A program made the position numbers and the translations under genes. The notes beneath the pieces are model-generated. The model saw only the letters and a program-made list of their open reading frames with translations. It had not been told where the DNA came from and searched no databases. A stretch of 64,000 nucleotides of DNA. Origin: Macrococcus capreoli (GTDB lineage Bacteria; Bacillota; Bacilli; Staphylococcales; Staphylococcaceae). The stretch's first letter is position 1, and each line of letters opens with the position of its first letter. This document shows positions 56,353 to 64,000 of this stretch, piece after piece. Location of the stretch: contig NZ_JAOTIS010000006.1 of the NCBI RefSeq assembly GCF_025628935.1, positions 62,001 through 126,000 on the forward strand. Direction: 5' to 3'.

Positions 56353-57141
56353 TCAGTATTCAGCAATTTTTCGTAGATAGATAGAAATAACCTCTTCGAA
56401 TTGAACGAGCGTTTGTTGTAGACTTGTTTTCCTATCCTCAATCTTTACTTTATCTGAAATAATCGATTTCATCGTATAAGGGAATTTAGATTTTATCTCA
56501 TCTATTTCTGCCTTTAATGATTGCACTTTTTGAATTAATCGCTCTTCCTCATTGATAATTAATTTCGAATCCATTTCAATTGAATTATCCTTGTCTGCAA
56601 TCAAAGTATAAATTAACTCAATCGTGCGTAAATCACCAGTTTCATATGCCTGTACGGCATTATGAAATAATTTTACTTCTTCATCGGTCGCATTTGTATT
56701 TAAATCTGGATGTAATGCCTTCACAATCGTGCGGTACATTTTTTTTAAAGTTACAAAATCTTCTTCAGATAACACTTCTCCATTTGAACGATCAATTGCT
56801 GCATTCAACTGATTTAATTTTTCATCAAGTTGATTTTGATATGTAACAAACTCTATATCTAAAAGTTGATCGATTTCACTCATATTAACCTGTTCCTGAC
56901 GATTAATTTTCGATTGGATCATCTGAATTTTTCTTTTTAATCTTAAATACAAACACTCTTTCTCAAAAACTTTATATTCTAAAGCTCCAAATGCTAACAT
57001 ATAAGCCATCTCTATATTCTTACATTCATCGTAAAGAAGTTCGTCTCTTTCTAGAATTAACATAGAAATTTCAATCTTTAATTTTTGAATCGATGCTTTC
57101 AATTTATCAATTTCCGGGAATACAATAATATTATTGTCCAT
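56353..57141 (-). CDS. Coiled-coil protein with J-like domain
   Basis: 262 residues: N-terminal coiled coil (1-115), a DnaJ-like segment with LKKMYRTIVKALHPDLNTNA (HPD tripeptide at about 149) and FHNAVQAYETGD, then a C-terminal coiled coil. HPD is the Hsp70-stimulating motif. No Zn finger. Partnered with the HIRAN gene; a DNA-stress role is a guess. Confidence 0.72.
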   Translation of the reverse strand: MDNNIIVFPEIDKLKASIQKLKIEISMLILERDELLYDECKNIEMAYMLAFGALEYKVFEKECLYLRLKRKIQMIQSKINRQEQVNMSEIDQLLDIEFVTYQNQLDEKLNQLNAAIDRSNGEVLSEEDFVTLKKMYRTIVKALHPDLNTNATDEEVKLFHNAVQAYETGDLRTIELIYTLIADKDNSIEMDSKLIINEEERLIQKVQSLKAEIDEIKSKFPYTMKSIISDKVKIEDRKTSLQQTLVQFEEVISIYLRKIAEY

Positions 57142-57291
57142 ATCTGACCACCCTTAAATCATATTATAAAATATTATGCAAGATATGGTGTAAGAAGTAA
57201 ATTACAAGTTTTTATATATTATTAATAGTCATATTGACACCACAATATGCTAAAAATTATAATCATAGTAAAACTTTAGTGAGGTGATGTG

Positions 57292-58197
57292 ATGAACAAC
57301 AAATTAAAGGGGATTTTATTTGTAACGCTTGGCGCTACTTTCTGGGGTGTCGGAGGTACGGTGTCACAACAATTATTCCAAAAATATGATATCTCTCTCG
57401 ATTGGTTTATTACGATACGTTTAATCTTTAGCGGTCTTTTCTTATTACTACTCGCAGTCATTAGAAAGCAGCCCGTATTTAACGTATTTCGTAATCGACA
57501 TACATTATTCCAGCTCATCATATATTCAATCTTCGGTATGCTCGCAGTACAATATACTTTTTTAGCGTCCATTGAAGCAGGAAATGCTGCTGTTGCAACA
57601 TTGCTACAATATTTAGCACCTATCGTCATCCTTACGTACTTACTCATCACCCGTAAGACAGACTTTAGACCAATCGATTTAATCATCATTGCAGTCTCAT
57701 CATTCGGAACGTTTCTATTACTTACAAGTGGTAATATCAATAATATCGTTGTAGCACCAAAGGCCATCATTTGGGGACTGTTATCTGCTGTTGCAGCCGC
57801 ATTCTATACAATGTATGCTGGCCGTCTATTCGTGCGTAATACGCCCCTCGTTATCATCGGATGGGCCATGTTATTTGCAGGAATATTTATTAGTTTGTTT
57901 AATCGACACTGGAAGATTAATCCGATTGAATTCGGATTAGTTGGTAATATGTATATTCTATTTGTGATCATTGTAGGAACAGCACTCGCATTCTTCTTAT
58001 ACCTACTTAGTGTTAAATATATTGACCCACAACTTACCGCATTACTAGGCTGTATCGAGCCGTTAACAGCAGTTATATTAAGCATCATATGGCTGAAACA
58101 ACCTTTTAACTTCATACAATGCATTGGAATGCTCATCATACTAGGTGTCGTATTTATGATATCTATCATGAACAGTAAGAAAAAAGCTAATCCATAA
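57292..58197 (+). CDS. EamA/DMT-family transporter
   Basis: 301 residues, ten TM helices in two EamA repeats (GILFVTLGATFWGVGGTVSQ; IWGLLSAVAAAFYTMYAGRL). ATG after GAGGTGATGTG. Drug/metabolite transporters export amino acids or metabolites; the substrate is unknown. Last clearly chromosomal gene before the right-hand element. Confidence 0.88.
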   Translation: MNNKLKGILFVTLGATFWGVGGTVSQQLFQKYDISLDWFITIRLIFSGLFLLLLAVIRKQPVFNVFRNRHTLFQLIIYSIFGMLAVQYTFLASIEAGNAAVATLLQYLAPIVILTYLLITRKTDFRPIDLIIIAVSSFGTFLLLTSGNINNIVVAPKAIIWGLLSAVAAAFYTMYAGRLFVRNTPLVIIGWAMLFAGIFISLFNRHWKINPIEFGLVGNMYILFVIIVGTALAFFLYLLSVKYIDPQLTALLGCIEPLTAVILSIIWLKQPFNFIQCIGMLIILGVVFMISIMNSKKKANP

Positions 58198-58217
58198 TAT
58201 CTTATATATAATAAAAA

Positions 58218-58246
58218 AATCCCTTAAACAGTATGTTTAAGGGATT
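58218..58246 (+). terminator. Terminator of the EamA gene
   Basis: AATCCCTTAAAC / GTTTAAGGGATT with a 5-nt loop. Confidence 0.85.
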
Positions 58247-58249
58247 ATA

Positions 58250-58380
58250 GTACCACCGGTCGGGGTCTATAGTATATTTTATTATTTGAAAAGACATCTA
58301 ATCTACTAGTATTAAAGTATTTTATCATCTTCTTTAGATAAGTTTTCTCTTCCATTTGGCACATTGTTGGCACAATTACG
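58250..58380 (-). pseudogene. Possible integrase C-terminal relic and attachment end
   Basis: On the minus strand a frame entering from 58380 reads NCANNVPNGRENLSKEDDKI and stops near 58320. Repeated CANN/VPN-like tails with GTGCCAA repeats are common at the C-termini of phage integrases. Beyond it, TATAGTACCACCGGTCGGGG followed by TCTATAGTA contains a TATAGTA direct repeat and could include the crossover site. No integrase body is present. Weak evidence. Confidence 0.3.
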
Positions 58381-58383
58381 TGT

Positions 58384-59358
58384 TTATAATACCATTTTTC
58401 TTATATTAAAAAGTTGAAGATGAAATTCTTCGCTTATATTATCCCATTGACTTTCATCAAGCCAATTATAATTAAATTCCAAATTGGCATCACCATCATT
58501 ACCTGTTACCCTGTGTGTGAAATTTATATTATCATTTGATTTAATTTTAAGTAAATAATCATGTCTTACTATATTTTTATCAATGTATTTTTTATAATAA
58601 TTTGATGTATCTAATTTTAAAAGAAGATCTAACTCTTTACTATCAAATCCGGTTTCTTCTATGATTTCTCGAAATAGTGCAGCCTCTATACTTTCAAACT
58701 CTTTAACGCCTCCACCTGGAATACGTATTAATTTTTGAGAGTCCTTTTTCATTGAGTATGTTAATAACTTCTTACTATCATCAATGATGAAAGCATAAAC
58801 TGATACTTTTTCTTGTTTATCCAAAATTGGCTTTGTAACTTTGCTTTTTATTTGGTACCATTTGAGTGCATCCTTTTCTACATTTTGAACAAAATCATGT
58901 TTGCCATTAATATACTTTTCAATATCACATTTATTTTCTTTTAGTAATTGTAATTTCAAATTATTATACTGATTACGTACCTCTTCGTTATTTAACAAAT
59001 AATCTCTAAACGCTATGTGCCGAATAATATTTGAATCGTCCTTTTCATATATATGTACATGATGCGTTCTATGATCTCCACCTTTTTCAAAGTAGCGTCT
59101 ATTGATAATGCCATTTTCACCTTTAGCTAGATATCCGATTTCACTCATTTTCTCATTATATTTATCAATTCTTTTAATATCTTTTACTACAATTAATATA
59201 TCAATTATAGGTTTGGCATATAGAGTAGGTACAGCTGTACTACCAATATGGTAGATATGAAGTAAATCTTCGAATAAAATTTCCCTTAACATTTCTTTTT
59301 CGTTATCAAAAATTTCTTTCCAAATGCTATCATATTCACAAATCTCTAATTTTCTCAT
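58384..59358 (-). CDS. GrpB-NUDIX fusion protein
   Basis: About 324 residues from the ATG after GGAGGTGG. Residues 1-170: GrpB/UPF0157 nucleotidyltransferase-like domain (HIYHIGSTAVPTLYAKPIID, HHVHIYEKDD). Residues 185-324: NUDIX hydrolase with a full box, GGGVKEFESIEAALFREIIE followed by ETGF (GX5EX7REUXEEXGU). Fusion of a nucleotidyltransferase fold to a nucleotide-cleaving domain suggests handling of a nucleotide-activated small molecule. Third gene of the OLD-ligase unit. AT-rich. Confidence 0.85.
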   Translation of the reverse strand: MRKLEICEYDSIWKEIFDNEKEMLREILFEDLLHIYHIGSTAVPTLYAKPIIDILIVVKDIKRIDKYNEKMSEIGYLAKGENGIINRRYFEKGGDHRTHHVHIYEKDDSNIIRHIAFRDYLLNNEEVRNQYNNLKLQLLKENKCDIEKYINGKHDFVQNVEKDALKWYQIKSKVTKPILDKQEKVSVYAFIIDDSKKLLTYSMKKDSQKLIRIPGGGVKEFESIEAALFREIIEETGFDSKELDLLLKLDTSNYYKKYIDKNIVRHDYLLKIKSNDNINFTHRVTGNDGDANLEFNYNWLDESQWDNISEEFHLQLFNIRKMVL

Positions 59359-59408
59359 TAATCCACCTCCAATAAACATCATTCATAAAAGAAATAATAG
59401 AATTGATA

Positions 59409-60431
59409 TTAATATTTTGATAAAGAATATTTCACAATTTTCTCGCATAATTGCTCATAATTAATACCATTTGCTTCAGCTTCTTGTGGCAACAAACTTG
59501 TTGGTGTCATTCCCGGTAAAGAATTAGCTTCGATACAATAAATATTTTCATTACTATCCATAATAAAATCCACTCTACCATATACTTCTAAACCTAGCTT
59601 TTTGAAAATATTTAAAGCAATGTCTTGCATTCTTTTCGTATTTTCTCTATTAATATCCGCCGGTGTTATTTCTTCAGTAGCACCAGGTTGATATTTATTA
59701 GAATAATCATAAAAACCCTCTTTAGGAATGAGTTCAATAATTGGTAATACTTCTTCCCCTAAAATACCAACTGAAAATTCTCTACCTTCAATTTTTTGTT
59801 CTACTAAAACGGTATTTGAGTATTGTTTAGCAACGTCTATTGCATCTTTTAACTCATCATCATTTTCTGCTACTTTAACTCCAATACTTGATCCATTATC
59901 ATTTGGTTTTACGACAGCAGGAGCCATTATAGTATTATTATTTTCACTATCAATTATACTCCACTTAGGAGTTAAAATATTATTAACAGTCATTATTTCT
60001 TTAGACACAATCTTATCCATTGCTAATAAACTTCCCTTATATCCACTACCAGTGTATCTTATATTGTGTAAATCAAATATTGCTTGTAACTTACCATTTT
60101 CTCCAATACCACCATGAAGCCCCAAAAATACAATATCGGCAGATTTACAAATACTAATTACATTTTCTCCAATTTCACTTCTGCGACCATTATTTTTTTC
60201 GATTAATTTTTCTAAGTTTGGTGCAATTTTTGGAACTTTATAATCATATACAGTTTCTCCGTAATTTTTATACGCTTCTTCAAAAGTATTAACTTCTTTT
60301 AATCCAAGATATAGATCTAACAGTAATACCCTATGTCCATTCTTGATTAATGCATTTGCAATTTGAGAGCCTGAAGATATCGAAACATCTCTTTCATCAC
60401 TTAATCCACCTGCTAATACAATAATATTCAT
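59409..60431 (-). CDS. D-alanine-D-alanine ligase-like ATP-grasp enzyme
   Basis: 340 residues. VLAGGLSDERDVSISSGSQI at the start, GLHGGIGENGKLQAIFDLHN, ATP-grasp lysine in VVKPNDNGSSIGV, omega loop YDYSNKYQPGATEEITPADI (Lys-Tyr as in D-Ala-D-Ala rather than D-lactate enzymes) and EANSLPGMTPTSLLPQEAEA. All catalytic landmarks of Ddl are present. It lies 11 bp after the OLD gene, inside a mobile element, so it is an extra copy with an unknown special role. Confidence 0.85.
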   Translation of the reverse strand: MNIIVLAGGLSDERDVSISSGSQIANALIKNGHRVLLLDLYLGLKEVNTFEEAYKNYGETVYDYKVPKIAPNLEKLIEKNNGRRSEIGENVISICKSADIVFLGLHGGIGENGKLQAIFDLHNIRYTGSGYKGSLLAMDKIVSKEIMTVNNILTPKWSIIDSENNNTIMAPAVVKPNDNGSSIGVKVAENDDELKDAIDVAKQYSNTVLVEQKIEGREFSVGILGEEVLPIIELIPKEGFYDYSNKYQPGATEEITPADINRENTKRMQDIALNIFKKLGLEVYGRVDFIMDSNENIYCIEANSLPGMTPTSLLPQEAEANGINYEQLCEKIVKYSLSKY

Positions 60432-60442
60432 TAATATCCCCC

Positions 60443-62350
60443 TTATTTTTTCTCATTTTCAAACCTAGAGTTTATCGAAATAAAAATTTTCTCAAATCTG
60501 TCTAATGTGCTTTCACTTAGTGTCCTTGTAGTAATTTTGTTCATAACAAATTCTTGTGCTGGTTTATAATGATTAAATCTTTGTACTTTCATTATTTCAT
60601 TAATTTGTGGTAGTATTTTGGATTTTTTATTTTTTATTTGAGAAGTTTCTATTTTAGAGTCAGGAAAAGCCTTATTAAAAAACTTGAGATATTCAGCTAT
60701 AGTGAAAAGATCTTCAATATCAGCTTTATCCTTTGTTTGTATATAATCATGATAAAATTTAATATTTTTATTAGATATTATTCTTCTTTTAACCATGTCT
60801 TCAAGTCGCTGTTGTCCTTGTTTATTTTCAAAGGAATCCAATAAAGCTATAATTTTCAAATCATTTCCTCTCATCAATGATATAAATGCTGGTACTTTGT
60901 CTAGACCACCTATTGGTACTATTGCAATAGATTCATCTAAACCAGTTCTATTAATAGATTTTAAATACTCAGATATTGATTTTAAATATAGTAAATCAGA
61001 AGGTCCTTCAACTAATAAATTCTTTTCAGCTACATATAGATTTTGTGATAATTCATAACCTAAAGCAGCTTGCAAAGGAAATAAAGTATTATCATCTTTT
61101 TCACCTTCAGCATCTGAAATTTGTGTACCTTCAATACCTTCATAAGCTGTACGAACTTTATGCAATGAAGCTGATTCTACCATAAAAGGAGAATGTGTAG
61201 TTAATATGACTTGATATTTATCTGATAAATCATCAATAAAGTTGAGTAGATCTCTCTGCGCTGAGGCATGCAAATTTAAACCTGGTTCATCTAATAACAG
61301 AATATAGTTAGAATTTTTTTCTTGTCTAATTTTTGTGAACCAAACAATGAAGGAAAAGAACCAATTGAATCCTTTACTTCGCTGTGATAACGGTATTGTA
61401 ACTCTATGTTTTCTATTCTCTACCCTAATATTTAAAATAGCTTGGTTATTCTGATTTGCTATATTAAATTCAATATCTAATTGATCATTTGCTTTCCAAT
61501 ATTTAAACATCAAATCTGTGATATCGATAGATGTAGCTTCTAATTCAGCGATATATTCTTCATAATCATTATTATTTAAAATAGTATTTACATCTAATCC
61601 CGAAACATCCAATAAAGCTTTTGCCGTTTTCATAGAAGGATCTTGAATCTCAGATGTTGAAACTATCCTCCTCAAATCAATCTTTGATTGCAAGTTGTAG
61701 TATTCATCATAATACCAAAACTTAGGAACTTTTGGTTTAACATACTTGAAATAAATAAACGGAATTAATTTATTTGACCAATTTTTATATTCAGGTTTAT
61801 CAATTGTATTTGTATAGTATCGAATAAATTCATTTAATTCTTCAGACTTATCTTCAATTTCTAAAATACTTTCAAAATCCTTACATTCTTTTAGTAATTT
61901 TTTCTCAATCTCTTTTATTTCAAATTCTTCAATAATATGCTCTATATATTTGTTAAAATCAACGTTAAATTCTGAAAGACGTCTATCATTATTATAATAT
62001 GATACTAACTTAAACTGACTATTAATAATTATACCTTTACCAAAAATACCCTCTATTTCAGAAATTAAGCTGTCTTCGATTTTATAAGTACATTCTACAA
62101 CTTCTTGTTCTTCAATATTAGTGTTTCTTTGGAATCTTTTTAGATCTTTTCTAGGAAAATCGGCTGTTGAATTAAACTTGAATGTTGGATCATCATCAAA
62201 ATAATTTGTTTTAGCAATTGCCTCAAGTATTGCTGTTTTTCCTGACTCATTCATACCTACAATAGTAGTAATATCATCCTCAACTTCAAAAGTTTGTTCA
62301 GAATTAATACTTTTATAATTTTTAATTAGTACTTTCTTTAATTTAATCAA
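60443..62350 (-). CDS. OLD-family ATPase/TOPRIM nuclease
   Basis: 635 residues. Walker A GMNESGKTAI (32-41), long helical insertion, QRSKGFNWFFSF, Walker B YILLLDEPGLNLHA (about 350), H-loop TTHSPFMVE, then a TOPRIM domain with LLVEGPSDLLYL (about 447) and ALLDSF (about 502). TTG start after GGAGGATT. OLD nucleases and GajA of the Gabija system share this plan; no UvrD/GajB helicase is adjacent. A phage-defence nuclease is the likely role. Confidence 0.88.
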   Translation of the reverse strand: MIKLKKVLIKNYKSINSEQTFEVEDDITTIVGMNESGKTAILEAIAKTNYFDDDPTFKFNSTADFPRKDLKRFQRNTNIEEQEVVECTYKIEDSLISEIEGIFGKGIIINSQFKLVSYYNNDRRLSEFNVDFNKYIEHIIEEFEIKEIEKKLLKECKDFESILEIEDKSEELNEFIRYYTNTIDKPEYKNWSNKLIPFIYFKYVKPKVPKFWYYDEYYNLQSKIDLRRIVSTSEIQDPSMKTAKALLDVSGLDVNTILNNNDYEEYIAELEATSIDITDLMFKYWKANDQLDIEFNIANQNNQAILNIRVENRKHRVTIPLSQRSKGFNWFFSFIVWFTKIRQEKNSNYILLLDEPGLNLHASAQRDLLNFIDDLSDKYQVILTTHSPFMVESASLHKVRTAYEGIEGTQISDAEGEKDDNTLFPLQAALGYELSQNLYVAEKNLLVEGPSDLLYLKSISEYLKSINRTGLDESIAIVPIGGLDKVPAFISLMRGNDLKIIALLDSFENKQGQQRLEDMVKRRIISNKNIKFYHDYIQTKDKADIEDLFTIAEYLKFFNKAFPDSKIETSQIKNKKSKILPQINEIMKVQRFNHYKPAQEFVMNKITTRTLSESTLDRFEKIFISINSRFENEKK

Positions 62351-62502
62351 ATGTAATCCTCCAATATTGTTTATTTGTATATTTCTTTCTTCAACAATTA
62401 TCTCTTCAAAAAATTTCTATTACATTTTCTATCTATTTTAAATAATACTATAATGATTACTAATTTTTATTTTCTTTATTTATCAACAATATAACTCCTA
62501 AT

Positions 62503-63429
62503 TTATAGTTCACTATCCCACCATTTTTTCTTAATTTCTTCCAAATCTACATATCTATTTTCATGATTTTCTAATTCTTTTCTTAAAATTTCTAAATTAT
62601 TTAGTTCGTTAAAGTAATCTATTTGATATTTTTCAATATCATATTTAAATGTCAAATTAAATAAATCCCAAAATTTGAATAAACTCCCGGATTTAATATA
62701 AAAATCATGCTTTAATTTATCCTTTTCAAAGTCATTAAATTTATCTAAGTATTCTTTTGAAAATATTTTATTTATATCTGGTAACGATGTTCTTGATTTA
62801 AAGTACGGCATCTCATTATAATTCTCATTAGTTAGAAATGCTTTTGTAAATTGTTCAAAAAGATTTATATACGCATCCAAATCTTTTATTTTGTATATTT
62901 CTTTGTCTATAAAAGGTAGCATCTTGGTCCTATATTCAATATTTTTTTCAATCTCATATTTAATTGGTTCTATTCCATTTTTATACCAAGAACTAATAAA
63001 TTCTTTGTTATTTAATAGATTTTTGTCTATTTCAACTGCCCTTTTAAAAATACCAGTGATATCACTGACATCTAAACTTCCTAACTTTATTTCTTCTGCT
63101 AACCATTTCATAGGATAAGCTTCCTCTTTAAAAATATAATTACCATCCCCCTGTTTTTTAATTGGTCTAAATATAGAGACATCTTTAAATATTTCAATTA
63201 AAGCTTCTTCTGGAGACCCAAATAAAAATTCTTCTATTGTTTGATTAGGATTATCACTTAAAGAAATGATTTTTTCTAATACTTTCTTTCTGGGAGTCAT
63301 AATTCCTTTTTCATAACTATTAATCGAACTTTTTGACACTCCTATTAAATCAGCAAACTCATCCATTGATCTTTTTCCTCGTACTTCATATATCTTTCTA
63401 CCAATTTTATATTTATCTACATTCTTCAT
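62503..63429 (-). CDS. XRE-family repressor with long C-terminal domain
   Basis: About 308 residues. HTH at residues 10-60 (GKRSMDEFADLIGVSKSSIN), then about 240 residues of helical, Lys/Glu/Asn-rich sequence that I do not recognise, unlike ordinary 100-240-residue cI proteins. ATG chosen after GAGGAAG, with a TTG 6 bp upstream as alternative. Faces the DUF771 gene across a 180-bp operator region, as a lysogeny repressor does. It may also control the OLD operon downstream. Confidence 0.75.
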   Translation of the reverse strand: MKNVDKYKIGRKIYEVRGKRSMDEFADLIGVSKSSINSYEKGIMTPRKKVLEKIISLSDNPNQTIEEFLFGSPEEALIEIFKDVSIFRPIKKQGDGNYIFKEEAYPMKWLAEEIKLGSLDVSDITGIFKRAVEIDKNLLNNKEFISSWYKNGIEPIKYEIEKNIEYRTKMLPFIDKEIYKIKDLDAYINLFEQFTKAFLTNENYNEMPYFKSRTSLPDINKIFSKEYLDKFNDFEKDKLKHDFYIKSGSLFKFWDLFNLTFKYDIEKYQIDYFNELNNLEILRKELENHENRYVDLEEIKKKWWDSEL

Positions 63430-63616
63430 ATTCAAAATACTTCCTCATTTCATTATTGTTATTATTTGTTCATATTAATTGACAAAATAAATATGCACAT
63501 ATATTATTGTATTAAGTTAAGAATAGTAATGACTTTATACATACTAGTTAAATGTAAAGTAATCATTATTAATTTTAACATAACAAATATGTACTCAGCA
63601 CTGAAAGGAGGATAAT
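63430..63616 (+). promoter_or_regulatory. Divergent switch region of the right-hand element
   Basis: A clear SigA promoter toward the DUF771 gene: TTGACA (63479-63484), 17-bp spacer, TATTAT (63502-63507). AT-rich with several AAGTTAAG/TAATCATTA-like motifs; operators not resolved. The ribosome site GAAAGGAGG precedes 63617. Confidence 0.6.
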
Positions 63617-63931
63617 ATGACACAAATTTTCAAAGTTAATGCTACTATCGATATCCCGCCTACGTTAATTGTAATTGAAAGAAATGAATATAATTCATTA
63701 TTGAAAGCAAACCAACGAGGTCGTTGGTGGTCTTTACAAGATGTTATGGAAAGAATAAGTATTAGTCAAAAGTCATTTAGCGAAAAAGTACTTAACAATC
63801 CTCGATTCCAAGATCAATTAAAAGAATTCACAAGATTCCCTTTAGAAAAAGGAGAACGTTACTATTTTTTAGCTTCAAAAATGGAAGAATTTTTGGAGAA
63901 TAATTTTAAAGAAATTATGAAAGATATTTAA
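63617..63931 (+). CDS. DUF771 phage protein
   Basis: 104 residues with RGRWWSLQDVMERISISQKS and YYFLASKMEEFLENNFKEI, the DUF771 pattern. These proteins are encoded just after the repressor/Cro region in staphylococcal phages and pathogenicity islands, and are presumed DNA-binding or accessory replication-region proteins. Strong ribosome site and promoter. Confirms that the right part of the window is a phage-type element. Confidence 0.85.
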   Translation: MTQIFKVNATIDIPPTLIVIERNEYNSLLKANQRGRWWSLQDVMERISISQKSFSEKVLNNPRFQDQLKEFTRFPLEKGERYYFLASKMEEFLENNFKEIMKDI

Positions 63932-63945
63932 AAGGAGAGATTAAA

Positions 63946-64000
63946 ATGGATCCAAGAAAATTATTACAAGTAGAATCATTAGGAAAAAAGTTAATGGCAG
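63946..64000 (+). CDS. Start of next phage-region gene (partial)
   Basis: Begins MDPRKLLQVESLGKKLMA and runs off the window; AAGGAGAG precedes the ATG by 7 bp. Only 18 residues are visible, so no identity can be given. Confidence 0.6.
   Translation, partial: MDPRKLLQVESLGKKLMA

Noticed and set aside
59409-60431. Vancomycin-resistance ligase (VanA/VanC/VanG type)
   Set aside because: The omega loop carries Lys-Tyr as in D-Ala-D-Ala enzymes, and no vanH, vanX, vanT or van regulator genes accompany it.
60443-62350. Gabija system (GajA/GajB)
   Set aside because: The OLD-type protein fits GajA in plan, but no UvrD-like helicase gene lies beside it; the neighbours are a ligase and a GrpB-NUDIX protein.

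Overview
The window looks like a chromosomal segment of a low-GC Gram-positive of the Staphylococcaceae. The gene order comK, IDEAL protein, lplA, hemY-hemH-hemE, traP, ecsBA, hit, hpr, prsA, yhaM-yhaN-yhaO, followed by airSR, ppk-ppx, fumC, nagA, trmL-queG and glnQP, matches the staphylococcal and bacillal backbone as I know it. Macrococcus or a close relative is my best guess. This is an inference from synteny and protein character; I ran no database search.

Layout. 1-3051 is the end of an integrated element whose remainder lies left of the window: divergent XRE regulators, an ImmA-type metallopeptidase, a lipoprotein and a tyrosine integrase ending 52 bp from the 3' end of tRNA-Ser(GCU), the probable attachment site. 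3104-32022 is core: two tRNAs, competence regulator ComK, lipoate ligase, the late haem genes, TRAP, the Ecs ABC transporter, PrsA and its regulator Hpr, the YhaM/N/O nuclease set, HemZ, the AirSR sensor pair and assorted enzymes. 32023-34551 is an accessory pocket: a secreted protein with a membrane partner (bacteriocin/immunity-like) between two decayed transposase fragments. 34552-50636 is core again: polyphosphate metabolism, fumarase, GlcNAc-6-P deacetylase, tRNA modification and two tandem paralogous glutamine-type ABC operons. 50692-58197 is a mixed run of small metabolic and accessory genes, including a non-canonical ClpP and a HIRAN plus J-domain pair. From about 58250 to the right edge lies a second mobile element with a phage-type switch (XRE repressor diverging from a DUF771 gene). 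Between the presumed attachment end and the repressor, where an integrase is expected, it carries a co-directional OLD nuclease, D-Ala-D-Ala ligase-like enzyme and GrpB-NUDIX fusion. I consider this the best candidate for an undescribed system.

Structured non-coding DNA is unusually rich. A family of about 120-bp hairpin elements occurs at eight or more intergenic places, often as exact 120-bp tandem pairs. The arms differ between copies but stay complementary, while the loop region and ends are conserved. Two convergent intergenic regions hold arrays of hairpins spaced about 61-62 bp apart. There is also a perfect 48-bp palindrome upstream of hpr. Start codons were adjusted from the longest frames wherever a Shine-Dalgarno sequence clearly favoured a downstream start.
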